A DNA stretch of 64,000 nucleotides from Planctomycetota bacterium. GTDB lineage: Bacteria; Planctomycetota; Phycisphaerae; UBA1845. This document shows positions 1-8,448 of this stretch, piece after piece. Every line of letters begins with the position of its first letter. Position 1 is the first letter of the stretch. The notes below the pieces were generated by a model. The model was given only the letters and a program-made list of their open reading frames with translations, was not told the DNA's origin and ran no database searches. The stretch covers positions 24,746-88,745 of the forward strand of contig JAKQDH010000096.1 in NCBI GenBank assembly GCA_029558835.1, read 5' to 3'. The position numbers and the translations under genes were made by a program.

Positions 1-335
1 GCCACGAAGAGGCTCAGCAACGCCGTCAGGAGCGCCAGATTGAGGCGTGCGAAGCGCCGCGACGCTGATGACGCACGCATCAAGGCCAGGTGCTGCAAGC
101 GCTGGCTGGGGGCGTACCAGACCCACTCGCACATCGCCCACCAGCGGGACTCCCCCAGGGCGTATGCGTGCGCATACGGCGTCACGTCGGTTCCGGTTGC
201 GCGCTGGTCGCCGAAATCCAGTCCGCACAGGGGACACACGGCGGGTGCCGGCGGAGCAAAGCGCTGCCCACAGGCCGGACAGCGCTGTCGGTCCGGGGCC
301 CGGGGCCCCGATTGCAGGGCAGACGCCGTGTTCAT
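1..335 (-). CDS. Zinc-ribbon membrane protein, N-terminal part (cut by window edge)
   Basis: About 111 residues are visible, running off the left edge of the window. From the ATG at 333-335 the protein opens with a short basic stretch and then two Cys pairs, CPACG near residue 20 and CPLCG near residue 38, which make a treble-clef zinc ribbon. A Trp- and Tyr-rich stretch follows (SRWWAMCEWVWYAP), and then a hydrophobic segment beginning with NLALLTALLSLFV that looks like the first membrane helix. This layout, zinc ribbon then membrane helices, is frequent in Planctomycetota. It is the last gene of the minus-strand run after guaB and the small lipoprotein gene. The function is unknown. The alternative, that the long plus-strand frames over this stretch are real, is unlikely because they lack any domain. 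Confidence 0.6.
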   Translation of the reverse strand, partial: MNTASALQSGPRAPDRQRCPACGQRFAPPAPAVCPLCGLDFGDQRATGTDVTPYAHAYALGESRWWAMCEWVWYAPSQRLQHLALMRASSASRRFARLNLALLTALLSLFV

Positions 336-424
336 CGCGTGTTACCCCGCGTCTGATAAGGGCCCCTGCCCGCACGCCCGGCAGTAGGGGTGAGGCGGCA
401 CGCCACCGACGCCCGCCGGCCGGG

Positions 425-895
425 TCACCGGACGTGCACCGCGTCGTAAGGCAGCCCGAAGGTGCGCCGCCCCATCTGCCCGTCGCTGGCCATCTCCCAC
501 CAGAACGGCGTATCGACCAGACTGACCGGCAGCGCCGCGAGGTTAACCAGGAACCGCGCGGGGCCTCCCAGCATCAACATATAGTCGCGTGCGATCCAGA
601 CCACACGGTCGTCCGACACCTCACGAACCTCGGAGGACGTTTCGAAATACAGAGGCGCATGCGTAACCGCCACACCCTCCGTGGCCACCACGATCGGCTC
701 ATGCGCGCGGGTGAGCGCGCTGGGCTGGCCCGGCCCGGATGCCCGTGCCGCCTCGGCCGACGGCGTCGTGATCTGCGACCCCTCCGTCCCGATGTCCATG
801 AACGGACTCGCCCGCAGGTGGCAACCCGGCACCCACACCGCCGCCAGCACCACCAGCCCTGCAATCGCCCCGCCGATCGTCCATCGGTTAGTCAT
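425..895 (-). CDS. Small predicted lipoprotein, unknown function
   Basis: 156 residues. The N-terminus is a signal peptide with a hydrophobic core (AIAGLVVLAAVWVPGC) and a possible lipobox Cys at residue 25, so the protein is probably anchored on the outside of the membrane. The Pro before Gly-Cys makes the lipobox atypical, and a plain signal anchor is possible. The rest contains no motif I recognise, but it has conserved-looking hydrophobic strands near the C-terminus (VVWIARDYMLMLGGPARF). Its start overlaps the end of guaB by 8 bp, so it is almost certainly translated as the distal gene of the guaB transcript. Whether it has any link with purine metabolism is unknown. Confidence 0.65.
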   Translation of the reverse strand: MTNRWTIGGAIAGLVVLAAVWVPGCHLRASPFMDIGTEGSQITTPSAEAARASGPGQPSALTRAHEPIVVATEGVAVTHAPLYFETSSEVREVSDDRVVWIARDYMLMLGGPARFLVNLAALPVSLVDTPFWWEMASDGQMGRRTFGLPYDAVHVR

Positions 896-2396
896 CCGGC
901 ACCTCCATGGCGTAGTTGGGGGATTCCTTCATAATGGCCACGTCGTGCGGGTGCGACTCGACCACACCGGCGGCCGTGATCCGGCAGAACATGACTTCCG
1001 TCCGCAACGCCTCGATCGTCTGCACCCCGCAATAGCCCATGCCCGACCGCACGCCGCCGACAAGCTGATACACGCAGTCGGACAGGGAGCCGCGATACGG
1101 CACGCGGCCCTCGATGCCCTCCGGCACCAGCTTGCCCGACGGCGTCCCCGAGCGTTGACCGTAGCGCTCCGCCGACCCCTTCACCATCGCCCCCAGGGAG
1201 CCCATACCGCGGTACTCCTTGAACCGCCGGCCCTTCCAGGTGACGACCTCGCCGGGAGCCTCATCCAATCCGGCGAACAGCGACCCGACCATCACGGTAT
1301 GGGCCCCGGCCGCCAGGGCCTTCGTGACGTCGCCCGACCAGCGAATGCCGCCGTCGGCAATCACCGGCACGCCCGCCGGCGATGCCACCCGGCACACATC
1401 CATAATCGCGGTGAGCTGCGGGACACCCACACCGGATACCACGCGGGTGGTGCAGATGCTCCCCGGGCCGATGCCGACCTTGATCGCATCCACGCCGGCG
1501 TCGATGAGGTCTCGCGCCCCCTCGGCCGTCGCGATATTGCCCGCGATGATGTCAATATCGTGACGCCGCCGAATCTCCTGGACCGTCGCCAGCACATTCT
1601 CACTGTGCCCGTGGGCGGTGTCCACCACGATGACATCGACGTCACTGGCAATCAACGCCTCGATCCGCTCGTGCTCGTGCACCCCCACGGCCGCCCCCAC
1701 CCGCAACCGGCCGCGCTGGTCCTTGCAGCTTACCGGGTAGTCGCGGCTGCGCTCGATGTCGCGCATCGTAATCAGGCCGGCCACCCGGTTGTTCTTGTCC
1801 ACCAGGAGCAGCTTCTCGACCTTGGCACGGTTGAGAATCTCGGCCGCTTGGTCCAGACTCGTATCCGGTGGGCCGGTGACGAGGTTCCGCGAGGTCATCA
1901 CATCCCCGACCTTCAGCTCCTGATCGTGCGGCGTCTCCCGGAACTTCAGGTCTCGACGCGTGATGATCCCCACCAGCCGGTGCCCCTCGTCCACTACCGG
2001 GATGCCGGAGATGTTGTGCAGCGACATGATCTGTTTGGCCTGGGCGAGGGGCGCGTCAGGCCCCAGTGTGACGGGGTCCAGAATCACGCCGCTCTCCGAG
2101 CGCTTGACCTTGTGCACCTCGCGGCACTGGGCCTCGATCGAGAGGTTCTTGTGGATGACCCCGATGCCACCCTCCTGTGCCAGGGCAATCGCCAGGCGCG
2201 ACTCGGTAACCGAGTCCATGGGGGCGGAAACCAGGGGGACATTGAGCTCAATCCGCGCGGTGAGCAGCGTGCGGGTATCCACCTCGTCGGGCAGCGCGGC
2301 TGAACGCCGCGGCACCAGCAGCAGGTCGTCAAACGTGAACGCATCCTGGACGATTCTGGGTTCGGGGTAGTACGGAAGGGGACGCCGATGGGCCAT
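888..2396 (-). CDS. guaB: Inosine-5'-monophosphate dehydrogenase
   Basis: Catalyses the NAD-dependent oxidation of IMP to XMP, the committed step of guanine nucleotide synthesis, in the cytoplasm. The 502 residues match the usual length of the CBS-containing form. The order is as expected: N-terminal TIM-barrel strand with the motif APMDSVTE (58-65), two CBS domains at about 100-220, then the second half of the barrel. The catalytic loop GSICTTR lies at 312-318 with the nucleophile Cys315. The motifs DTAHGHS (259-265) and IADGGIR are present, as is the mobile flap near RYGQRSG. The start at 2396 has an AAAGG ribosome site about 10 nt upstream and a promoter about 30 nt further. It is followed with overlap by a small lipoprotein gene. 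guaA is not in the window. Confidence 0.97.
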   Translation of the reverse strand: MAHRRPLPYYPEPRIVQDAFTFDDLLLVPRRSAALPDEVDTRTLLTARIELNVPLVSAPMDSVTESRLAIALAQEGGIGVIHKNLSIEAQCREVHKVKRSESGVILDPVTLGPDAPLAQAKQIMSLHNISGIPVVDEGHRLVGIITRRDLKFRETPHDQELKVGDVMTSRNLVTGPPDTSLDQAAEILNRAKVEKLLLVDKNNRVAGLITMRDIERSRDYPVSCKDQRGRLRVGAAVGVHEHERIEALIASDVDVIVVDTAHGHSENVLATVQEIRRRHDIDIIAGNIATAEGARDLIDAGVDAIKVGIGPGSICTTRVVSGVGVPQLTAIMDVCRVASPAGVPVIADGGIRWSGDVTKALAAGAHTVMVGSLFAGLDEAPGEVVTWKGRRFKEYRGMGSLGAMVKGSAERYGQRSGTPSGKLVPEGIEGRVPYRGSLSDCVYQLVGGVRSGMGYCGVQTIEALRTEVMFCRITAAGVVESHPHDVAIMKESPNYAMEVPDD

Positions 2397-2431
2397 GGGC
2401 AGCTACCTTTCGCGTGAGTAGTTGCCGACCT

Positions 2432-2459
2432 ACCCTAACGCGCCCACCACCAGCGTCAA
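2432..2459 (-). promoter_or_regulatory. Predicted sigma-70 promoter of guaB
   Basis: Read on the minus strand, TTGACG (2454-2459) and TAGGGT (2432-2437) are separated by 16 bp. The first matches the -35 consensus at five of six positions, and the second keeps the three most conserved -10 bases (T1, A2, T6). Transcription would start near 2425, leaving a leader of about 29 nt before the guaB ATG. This separates guaB from the pab/nif3 run, whose last stop lies at 2630. It is a prediction from sequence only. Confidence 0.5.
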
Positions 2460-2629
2460 GGGGAGAACTTCGAGCCCCAATCCGGACCGGCCGTGGCACG
2501 CCGGGTCGGCTTCTCGGGCCGGACGGCAGGCATACCCACAGCAATCGCTCCGCGGGCGTTACCCCGCCTCCCCGCCCCGATGGCCGCGCCGGCTCCGGCC
2601 CGGAAGACAGGCAGGGTGTCGCCGACGAG

Positions 2630-3772
2630 CTACCGTGCGGGCCGAAACGGGTCGGCGTCGGCCGCACTGACGAAGGCGTCGAGGCCGGGGCACGCGGCCA
2701 TCAGCCTGCGGGCCAGGCTGGGCAGCACCGGCCGCTCGCTCGCCCAGTGACCGAGGGCGATGGCGGTGCAACCCTGGCGATGGATCGTCAGGGCGTCGTG
2801 ATGGCGAATCTCGCCGGTGACGATCACATCGTCGGCCGAGGTCGCCGCCCGCAGAGGCAGGCTGCCGGCTGAACCCACGGCCACGACGGCGCGCGTCACG
2901 ATGTGGTCCGGGTCGCCGACCAGTTGCACGACCGTCGCTCCGGTGGCTCGGCGGAGTCGGCGGGCGAGTGCGCCCAACGACACCGGCTTCGGCAACGTCC
3001 CCATCCGCCCGATGCCGCGAACCAGGGCAGGTTTCAGCGGGTACACGTCGAACGCGGGCTCTTCATAGGGGTGAGCGCGGCGCAGGGCGGCCACCACCGC
3101 CGGCACGGCCGGCGCCGGCACCACCGTCTCCAGGCGGATTTCGTCCACGTATTCGAGCTTGCCCCGCTCCCCCACGGCCGGTTGCGTCGTCTCGTCGCCG
3201 AAGAACGTACCCTGCCCGGGCGTGCGGAAACTGCACCGGCTGTACGCGCCGATGTGCCCGGCGCCGGCCGCAAACATCGCGTCCGCCACCGCTTCAACGT
3301 GGACGGGCGGCACGAACACGATCAGCTTGCAGGCACGCTCGCCCTCGGGCTCCACGTACTCCAGCGGCTCGGTCACGGTGAGGCCGCACAACTCCGCGAG
3401 CACGTCGTTGGTGCCCCCCTCGGCCGCGTCGAGCGCCGTGTGCGGAGCATACAGAGCGACCCCATGACGAATGCATCGCCACACCAGGGCTTCCATGCCG
3501 GCGCTCCGAGCACGCAACGCGATGATCGGTCGGAAGATCGGCGGATGATACGTGACAATGAGTTGGCACCGACGACCCAGGGCTTCGTCCAGCACGACAT
3601 CCGTCAGGTCAATGCAGCACAGAACGCGGTCCACCGTCGCCGTCGCATCGCCCGCGAGCAGGCCCACATTGTCCCAGCTCTGTGCCAGCGCCGGAGGGGC
3701 AAGGGCCTCCAACGCGGTGCAAACCTCCCCCAACACAAGTGCCCCCTGCTTGCGCTTCGCACGTTTACCCAT
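2630..3772 (-). CDS. Nif3-like dinuclear metal-centre protein
   Basis: 380 residues, of the long Nif3/YqfO type that carries an extra domain inserted between the two halves of the metal-binding core. The first half has VTYHPP (about 73-78, normally VTHHP) and the block PHTALDAAEGGTND (about 110-123), which supply metal ligands. The C-terminal half has GEIRHHDA and the final metal-binding block. Members are hexameric toroids binding two metal ions; the biochemical role is unsettled, although the family is often labelled GTP cyclohydrolase 1 type 2. The ATG at 3772 overlaps the upstream aminotransferase gene by 8 bp; an in-frame ATG at 3796 would overlap more and is less likely. This is the third gene of the pabB run, so it is probably co-expressed with folate synthesis. 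Confidence 0.88.
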   Translation of the reverse strand: MGKRAKRKQGALVLGEVCTALEALAPPALAQSWDNVGLLAGDATATVDRVLCCIDLTDVVLDEALGRRCQLIVTYHPPIFRPIIALRARSAGMEALVWRCIRHGVALYAPHTALDAAEGGTNDVLAELCGLTVTEPLEYVEPEGERACKLIVFVPPVHVEAVADAMFAAGAGHIGAYSRCSFRTPGQGTFFGDETTQPAVGERGKLEYVDEIRLETVVPAPAVPAVVAALRRAHPYEEPAFDVYPLKPALVRGIGRMGTLPKPVSLGALARRLRRATGATVVQLVGDPDHIVTRAVVAVGSAGSLPLRAATSADDVIVTGEIRHHDALTIHRQGCTAIALGHWASERPVLPSLARRLMAACPGLDAFVSAADADPFRPAR

Positions 3773-4634
3773 GCTGCGTGCACTCCTTCTCCACAAGTCG
3801 CTGAAAGGCCGTGCGCAGGCTTCGCGTCAAGGCTCCCACCTTACCGGCCTTGATGTCACGGCGCTCGACGGCCACCACCGGCATCGCCTGCATCATCACG
3901 TTGGTCAGGAACACTTCGTCCGCATCGAGGAGGTCATTGACGCTGAGTGGTTGTTCCTGAGTGGTTACGCCCTGCTCCCCCGCCAAAGCCAGCACCGCCG
4001 CCCGCGCAATCCCCGGCAGCACCGGTGTCTCTATGGGCGGCGTCCGCAGCACGCCCTCGCGCACCACGAACACGTTGCTGATCGAGCCTTCCGCCACGTG
4101 ATTGAACTCCGTGAACCACAACGCCTCCTGGCAGCCCGCCTGCTGAGCCGCCCGCAGCGCAAGCAGTCGCGGTAGATAGCACGTCGTCTTGTGGCCGGCC
4201 GTCGGGTCGGTCGTGCACTGCCGATACGGCGAGATCAGCACGCGGACGCCGCGTTCGTAGAGTCGCTCCGCGGGTGGCGCAAGCGGCAGGGCCGTCGCCG
4301 CCACGGCCAGGCGCGGACCGTCTTCCCCTTCGTCTTCGCGCAGCGGCCCGGCCGACACCGTGAGGCGGAGGCGTGCCATGGACAAGTCATTTTGCCGCAG
4401 AAGTTGTTCCAGCGCCGCTCGGCCGGGCAGGGCGTCCAGCGGGATGGGACTGAGCAGCTTCTCGGCCGAGCGCATGAGGCGAGCCAGATGGGCCTCCAGG
4501 CGAAACACCGTCCCGTGCTCCGCGCGCATGGTCTCAAACAGCCCCGCCCCGTGCAGCCAGCCGCCGTCGTCGATGTCGATGTGGGCCTGCGTCGCGGGCA
4601 GGAACTCACCGTTGAACCACACCGTTCGCGTCAC
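3765..4634 (-). CDS. pabC: Class IV aminotransferase, probable aminodeoxychorismate lyase (PabC)
   Basis: A PLP enzyme of fold type IV, 289 residues. In this context it most likely converts 4-amino-4-deoxychorismate to 4-aminobenzoate and pyruvate, giving the ring of folate. The PLP-binding Lys is Lys149 in GHKTTCYL, and the cofactor phosphate-binding block EGSISNVF lies at 182-189. The GTG start at 4634 overlaps the pabB stop codon in a GTGA arrangement typical of translational coupling. An upstream start at 4700 would place 22 unrelated residues before the conserved strand VWFNGEF and is rejected. D-amino-acid or branched-chain aminotransferases share the fold, so the assignment rests partly on the coupling to pabB. 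Confidence 0.85.
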   Translation of the reverse strand: MTRTVWFNGEFLPATQAHIDIDDGGWLHGAGLFETMRAEHGTVFRLEAHLARLMRSAEKLLSPIPLDALPGRAALEQLLRQNDLSMARLRLTVSAGPLREDEGEDGPRLAVAATALPLAPPAERLYERGVRVLISPYRQCTTDPTAGHKTTCYLPRLLALRAAQQAGCQEALWFTEFNHVAEGSISNVFVVREGVLRTPPIETPVLPGIARAAVLALAGEQGVTTQEQPLSVNDLLDADEVFLTNVMMQAMPVVAVERRDIKAGKVGALTRSLRTAFQRLVEKECTQHG

Positions 4635-6112
4635 GCGGGCACCTCCGCTTGGGCCGACGCCGACCACGCCGGCACAACCTCCGCGCCGGGAGCCGTGCAC
4701 CCTACTGCCTCGAACATCCCCCGCGCCTTCGCCAATACCTCCTCATACTCGCGCTGCGGCGTGCTCTCGGCCACGATCGCCCCGCCGGCGTGGATGTCAA
4801 CCGCGGAGTCCACCTGCACGATGGTGCGGATCGCCACGTTCAGACACAGCGCACCGTCCAAGCCAATGTAGCCGAGCGCGCCGCAATAGGGGCCTCGCGC
4901 GGTCGGCTCCAATTCGTCGATGATCTGCAGCGCGCGGATCTTCGGCGCGCCGGTGATCGAGCCGCCGGGAAACGTGGCCGCGAGCAGGTCGAGCCAATGT
5001 GTGCCCGGGCGCAGGCGTCCTTCGATCGTCGCGACGCGATGAAACACGGTCGCCCACTCCTCGATGCAGCCCGGATCCAGTACCCGCACGGTCCCGAACT
5101 CGCACACGCGCCCCAGATCGTTGCGGAGCAAGTCGACGATCATGTTCAACTCGGCGCGCTCCTTCTCACTGGTGGCCAGTTCTTTTCGCCGCCGCGCATC
5201 CGCATCCGCGCCACCGCTGCGGGGACGCGTGCCCTTGATAGGTCGGGTGACCACGCGGTCCCCGGACACGTGGAGAAACAATTCCGGCGAAGACGACAGC
5301 ACCGCCCGGCGACCCCCCTGCCACAGGAGCAGCCCGCCGTACGTGGCGGGATTCGTTTGTCGCAGGCGCCGGTAGATGGTCAACGGCGTCTCGGTCGTGT
5401 GGGCTCGAAAACGCTGTGTCAGGTTCACCTGGTAGATGTCACCCGCGCGAATGTACTCCAGAGCCCGACCAACGGCCGCCGCATACGCCTCAGCGCTAAG
5501 GTTCGGCCTTACACCCACCCGCCCGACCGGTCGTGCGACAGGCCCGTCCTCGTATCCCTGCGCTTCCCGCAGCCGTTGCCGCACGTCCGCCAGGCGCCGC
5601 CCGACGGCCGGTCGATCCGGCCCGCGCGTTCCCGCCCAATCGACGGCCACCGCGTACCATTGCCCCGCGACGTGGTCGTACACGCCGGCCGCATCGCACA
5701 GCCCGAATCTCAGCAAAGGGACATCCGCCTCCCACCGCGCCGTTGACCGCAGCCGCTCAAAGCCCAGCCCGGCTTCGTAGCCGAGGTAGCCGACCCACCC
5801 CCCGGCAAAACCCGACCAGCCGCGCGGAGCCACGGCATCCGGCAGCCGCTGGGAGCGTTCCGCAAACGCTGCTATGGGGCACTCGACGACGCCGGGGAAT
5901 GCGTCCGGCGGGTGTGATGCCCCGCCGTCCCGGCTCGCCTGCCACACTTCTACCGGCTCGGCACAGAAGACCGAGAACCTGCCGTAACTCTTGTCCAGGC
6001 ATGAGCTTTCGAGTATCGCCGCGTCTCCGCCCCGAGCGAAACTCACAACCGCGGCGGCAGGAGCGCACGCGACGCTCAGCGGCTCTACGACTACCCGCGC
6101 AGTGTCCGTCAT
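4631..6112 (-). CDS. pabB: Aminodeoxychorismate synthase component I
   Basis: 493 residues. The enzyme converts chorismate and ammonia to 4-amino-4-deoxychorismate, the first step from chorismate to 4-aminobenzoate and folate. The N-terminal anthranilate-synthase-like region is followed by the chorismate-binding domain. The motif PIKGTRPR at about residue 290 has the Lys that marks PabB rather than TrpE, which has PIAGT. DLLRNDLGR and GSITGAPK follow in the usual order. The ATG at 6112 was chosen because homology begins there; the longer open frame to 6490 would cross a predicted promoter and has unrelated composition. The glutamine amidotransferase subunit pabA is not in the window. Downstream pabC and nif3-like genes overlap it or each other, so all three form one transcript. 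Confidence 0.92.
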   Translation of the reverse strand: MTDTARVVVEPLSVACAPAAAVVSFARGGDAAILESSCLDKSYGRFSVFCAEPVEVWQASRDGGASHPPDAFPGVVECPIAAFAERSQRLPDAVAPRGWSGFAGGWVGYLGYEAGLGFERLRSTARWEADVPLLRFGLCDAAGVYDHVAGQWYAVAVDWAGTRGPDRPAVGRRLADVRQRLREAQGYEDGPVARPVGRVGVRPNLSAEAYAAAVGRALEYIRAGDIYQVNLTQRFRAHTTETPLTIYRRLRQTNPATYGGLLLWQGGRRAVLSSSPELFLHVSGDRVVTRPIKGTRPRSGGADADARRRKELATSEKERAELNMIVDLLRNDLGRVCEFGTVRVLDPGCIEEWATVFHRVATIEGRLRPGTHWLDLLAATFPGGSITGAPKIRALQIIDELEPTARGPYCGALGYIGLDGALCLNVAIRTIVQVDSAVDIHAGGAIVAESTPQREYEEVLAKARGMFEAVGCTAPGAEVVPAWSASAQAEVPA

Positions 6113-6140
6113 GGCCGGGCCCATCCACGAAATGGGGCAC

Positions 6141-6169
6141 AGTATAGCCCGGACTCCCCGCGGCGACAG
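6141..6169 (-). promoter_or_regulatory. Predicted promoter of the pabB run
   Basis: On the minus strand, TATACT (6141-6146) is five of six to the -10 consensus. A weaker -35, CTGTCG (6164-6169), lies 17 bp upstream. The expected start of transcription near 6134 leaves about 22 nt before the pabB ATG. The site supports the choice of the short pabB start. Confidence 0.45.
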
Positions 6170-6296
6170 CGTGGCCAAGCCCCGGCGGGGTGGACCACGG
6201 GCGTGCCGGGAACTCGCCGAAGCCCGCACCTTTCCGGTGTTCGCAGTGCGGGGGGAAGGTGGATAGCGCCCACGCCCACTGGCGACCACGCTTACA

Positions 6297-6325
6297 TTGA
6301 CAGAACACCCCGGTGGGGCTACGCT
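6297..6325 (+). promoter_or_regulatory. Predicted sigma-70 promoter of the SH3-domain gene
   Basis: A perfect -35 TTGACA (6297-6302) is followed after 17 bp by TACGCT (6320-6325), which keeps the T, A and final T of the -10 box. Transcription would start near 6332, about 107 nt before the chosen ATG at 6439. Together with the opposing pabB promoter it makes the 326-bp stretch 6113-6438 a divergent promoter region. I see no gene there. Confidence 0.55.
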
Positions 6326-6438
6326 CCCGACGATTGGTCCGAGCGAGCGGGCAACGTGGCGCGGCCCCTGCCAGGTGCGTGGGCTATGTCCGTCGTTTCG
6401 GTGGTCTGGCGGTGGTGTTCGGCCCAGAGGCACATCAG

Positions 6439-7857
6439 ATGTCGGGCAGCAAGGTTGAGCACAAGATGGTTCACAACAAGGCAATGACAAGTCCGTGGCG
6501 GGTGGTCGGCGTGAGGGCGTGCTTAGCGATCTTAGCGGTCGGGGTCATCGCGGGCGTGGCGTGGGGGCAGACACCCTCCGCCACTGAACCGGTACCCTCG
6601 GCGGGCGCCGCGACAAGCCCAACGGCGGCCGAACCCGACGTGCCGCCCACGACACCGGGGACCGCAACGGTGGCGTCCACCGAGGAACCGGTGTCGGAGC
6701 GCTGGACCACGACGAAGGACGGCGAGATCGTCGCCAACGAGGTGTACATCCGGAGCGGTCCCAGCGCCAATCACTACCCCGTGATGAAGCTTCAGGCTGG
6801 CAACCGCGTGACGATCGTCGGGCGGACCGGCGAATGGTATGAGATCTATGCGCCGGACGGCGCCGAGAGCCTGATCACCGAAACGTACGTGGACACGGTG
6901 GACAACAAGACGGGCATCGTCAACGGCGACAACGTGCGCGTGCGGGCGGCCTCCGTGCTGCCGGAGTGGAGCAAGGACCGCTCGAAAGTGCAGGTGCAGC
7001 TCTCTCGCGGGGCCGAGGTCGTCATCTTGGGGACCACGCCCGACGGGTTCCTGCGGATCAAGCCGCCGACCGGCGTCACTCTGTGGGTGCATCAGGACCT
7101 GGTGGCCGAGGTGGGGCCCGGCGGTCAGCGCGAGGTGAAGCCCATGAGCGCCACGCTGGTTCCCGGCGACGCGCAGGAACTTCCGCCCATCGACCGAGCG
7201 GCCATGGGCATGGCCGACACGCTGACCACGGCCGACGAGTTGATGAACGCGACGGAGGAACGTCGCACGTTGAAGCAGCTCGACGCGGGGGTGAAGGAGG
7301 AGATGAAGAAGCCGGTGCTGGAGCGGCAGTATCAGCCGTGGATCGACCGCTACCAGCCGATCACCCAGCAGGAGCAGGACGAGTTCGCCCGCGCCTACGC
7401 CCAGAAACGCGTTCAGCAGATCGAGTATCTGAAGGAGGCGGCCGAGTCGGCGAAGCGGATGCAGCATCTGGTGGAGGTGGTGCAGGGCAGCCGGCAGGTG
7501 ATGATGGACGAGCGGGCGACGTTGCCGCGGGTGGTCCCGCCGGTCCCCGGGGGCTTTGACGCCCAGGGAGAGATCCGCGTGTCGGCCGCCTATCCGCCCG
7601 GTACGACTCCGCGACGCTACCGCCTGGTCGAGCCCGGCAAACCGCCCGGAAAGACCATCGGTTACATCGAGATACCGCCGTCGGTGACGTTCTCGCCGGA
7701 GGATTACATCGGGCGCTACGTCGGTGTCCGAGCCTCCGAGATTCGCCCGCTGCGCGGCGGCAGCGTGGATATCATCCCGATCTACGTGGTGAGCGAACTG
7801 GTGCCCCTCCAGCAGCCGACGCCGCAGACCGGCAAGGAGGAGGCAAAGCCGCAATAG
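6439..7857 (+). CDS. Secreted protein with two bacterial SH3 domains
   Basis: 472 residues from the ATG at 6439, which has AGAGG nine bases upstream. In-frame ATGs at 6466 and 6484 are alternatives; all give the same signal peptide (hydrophobic core ACLAILAVGVIAGVAWG). A Thr/Pro/Ala-rich linker follows. Then come two SH3b-like modules, one with VYIRSGPSANHYPV near residue 101 and one with NVRVRAAS near 164. Such modules usually bind cell wall peptides or other proteins outside the cytoplasm. The C-terminal half is helical and charged, with no catalytic motif I can identify. It may be a structural envelope protein. The next gene, a tiny lipoprotein, begins 66 bp downstream. Confidence 0.75.
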   Translation: MSGSKVEHKMVHNKAMTSPWRVVGVRACLAILAVGVIAGVAWGQTPSATEPVPSAGAATSPTAAEPDVPPTTPGTATVASTEEPVSERWTTTKDGEIVANEVYIRSGPSANHYPVMKLQAGNRVTIVGRTGEWYEIYAPDGAESLITETYVDTVDNKTGIVNGDNVRVRAASVLPEWSKDRSKVQVQLSRGAEVVILGTTPDGFLRIKPPTGVTLWVHQDLVAEVGPGGQREVKPMSATLVPGDAQELPPIDRAAMGMADTLTTADELMNATEERRTLKQLDAGVKEEMKKPVLERQYQPWIDRYQPITQQEQDEFARAYAQKRVQQIEYLKEAAESAKRMQHLVEVVQGSRQVMMDERATLPRVVPPVPGGFDAQGEIRVSAAYPPGTTPRRYRLVEPGKPPGKTIGYIEIPPSVTFSPEDYIGRYVGVRASEIRPLRGGSVDIIPIYVVSELVPLQQPTPQTGKEEAKPQ

Positions 7858-7923
7858 ACGACTCCGGGCCGCGGCTGTCCAACGGACACCGCCGCGGCCC
7901 GCGAACCACTCAAGGAGAGCACA

Positions 7924-8091
7924 ATGACGGCGCGCCTCTGGAAGAACGCGAGGAGACTGTGGCCGGTGCTGGCGGCGGGCGTGCTGCTGCAAGCGGGGGG
8001 TTGCGCGGCGAACGAACTGCTGGCGGGACTGGCGACCGCGATGGCCAGCTCGGTCTTGCAGCAGTTTGTGTTCACCGCCTTCGGGCTCTGA
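7924..8091 (+). CDS. 55-residue lipoprotein
   Basis: A short frame with a strong ribosome site (AAGGAG eight bases before the ATG) and a complete lipoprotein signal: basic start (TARLWKNARR), hydrophobic core and lipobox LQAGGC, leaving a mature part of only about 29 residues (CAANELLAGLATAMASS and on). Very small lipoproteins of this form, with an alternating Ala/Leu/Ser mature part, recur in Phycisphaerae genomes as I recall them. Function is unknown. It lies 66 bp after the SH3-domain gene and may share its transcript. Confidence 0.65.
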   Translation: MTARLWKNARRLWPVLAAGVLLQAGGCAANELLAGLATAMASSVLQQFVFTAFGL

Positions 8092-8448
8092 CGCCGCCCG
8101 CCCTATCCCCTTTTCGCCGCGGGAAGCTGAAGGTGTACCTCGGTACTTGTTTGGCATGGGTGCCATGCCCTCACCCGCCGCAGGCGGGGGTGGGCCTGTA
8201 CCGCGGCTGCAGAGGCATGCTTACCCGCGACCGCGGGAAAGCATGGCACCCACAACGCCGAAGAGGCTGAACACGTACGTTCCGCGCGGTGGGGAAGCCC
8301 GCCCTCGGAACGGGTGGCAGGGCCAAGCGCAGCGCCGCCATGCATCCCCGTAGTCGAGTGGCAGGCAGGCACGAGTGCCCTCGGCACGCAGGCGCCTTCG
8401 GCCGGGGGCCTGCCCCGCGATTGGGCGCGCGTATGTAAGTGACGCATC
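8092..8448. other. Intergenic stretch with dispersed repeats
   Basis: 357 bp between the small lipoprotein gene and gpsA. No frame here has a ribosome site or recognisable domain. It holds one copy of a long hairpin-rich repeat (8144-8253) that recurs near 35770-35880, and a 23-nt repeat beginning GGCCAAGCGCAGC (8321-8343) that recurs exactly at 17919-17941. Confidence 0.6.
8144..8253 (+). repeat. Dispersed intergenic hairpin repeat, copy 1
   Basis: About 110 bp containing GGCATGGGTGCCATGCC, CACCCGCCGCAGGCGGG and a closing GGGAAAGCATGGCACCC. Each block is itself palindromic. The same blocks in the same order occur on the minus strand at 35769-35880, where the unit also ends in GGGAAAGCATGGCACCC. 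Partial relatives occur near 44130-44205. Only intergenic copies are seen. Confidence 0.6.

Noticed and set aside
681..2303. Plus-strand open frame of 540 codons over guaB
   Set aside because: It is the antisense shadow of an unmistakable IMP dehydrogenase and has no domain of its own.
6113..6490. 126-codon extension of pabB
   Set aside because: It crosses a predicted promoter and overlaps the opposing promoter of the SH3-domain gene; family similarity starts at 6112.
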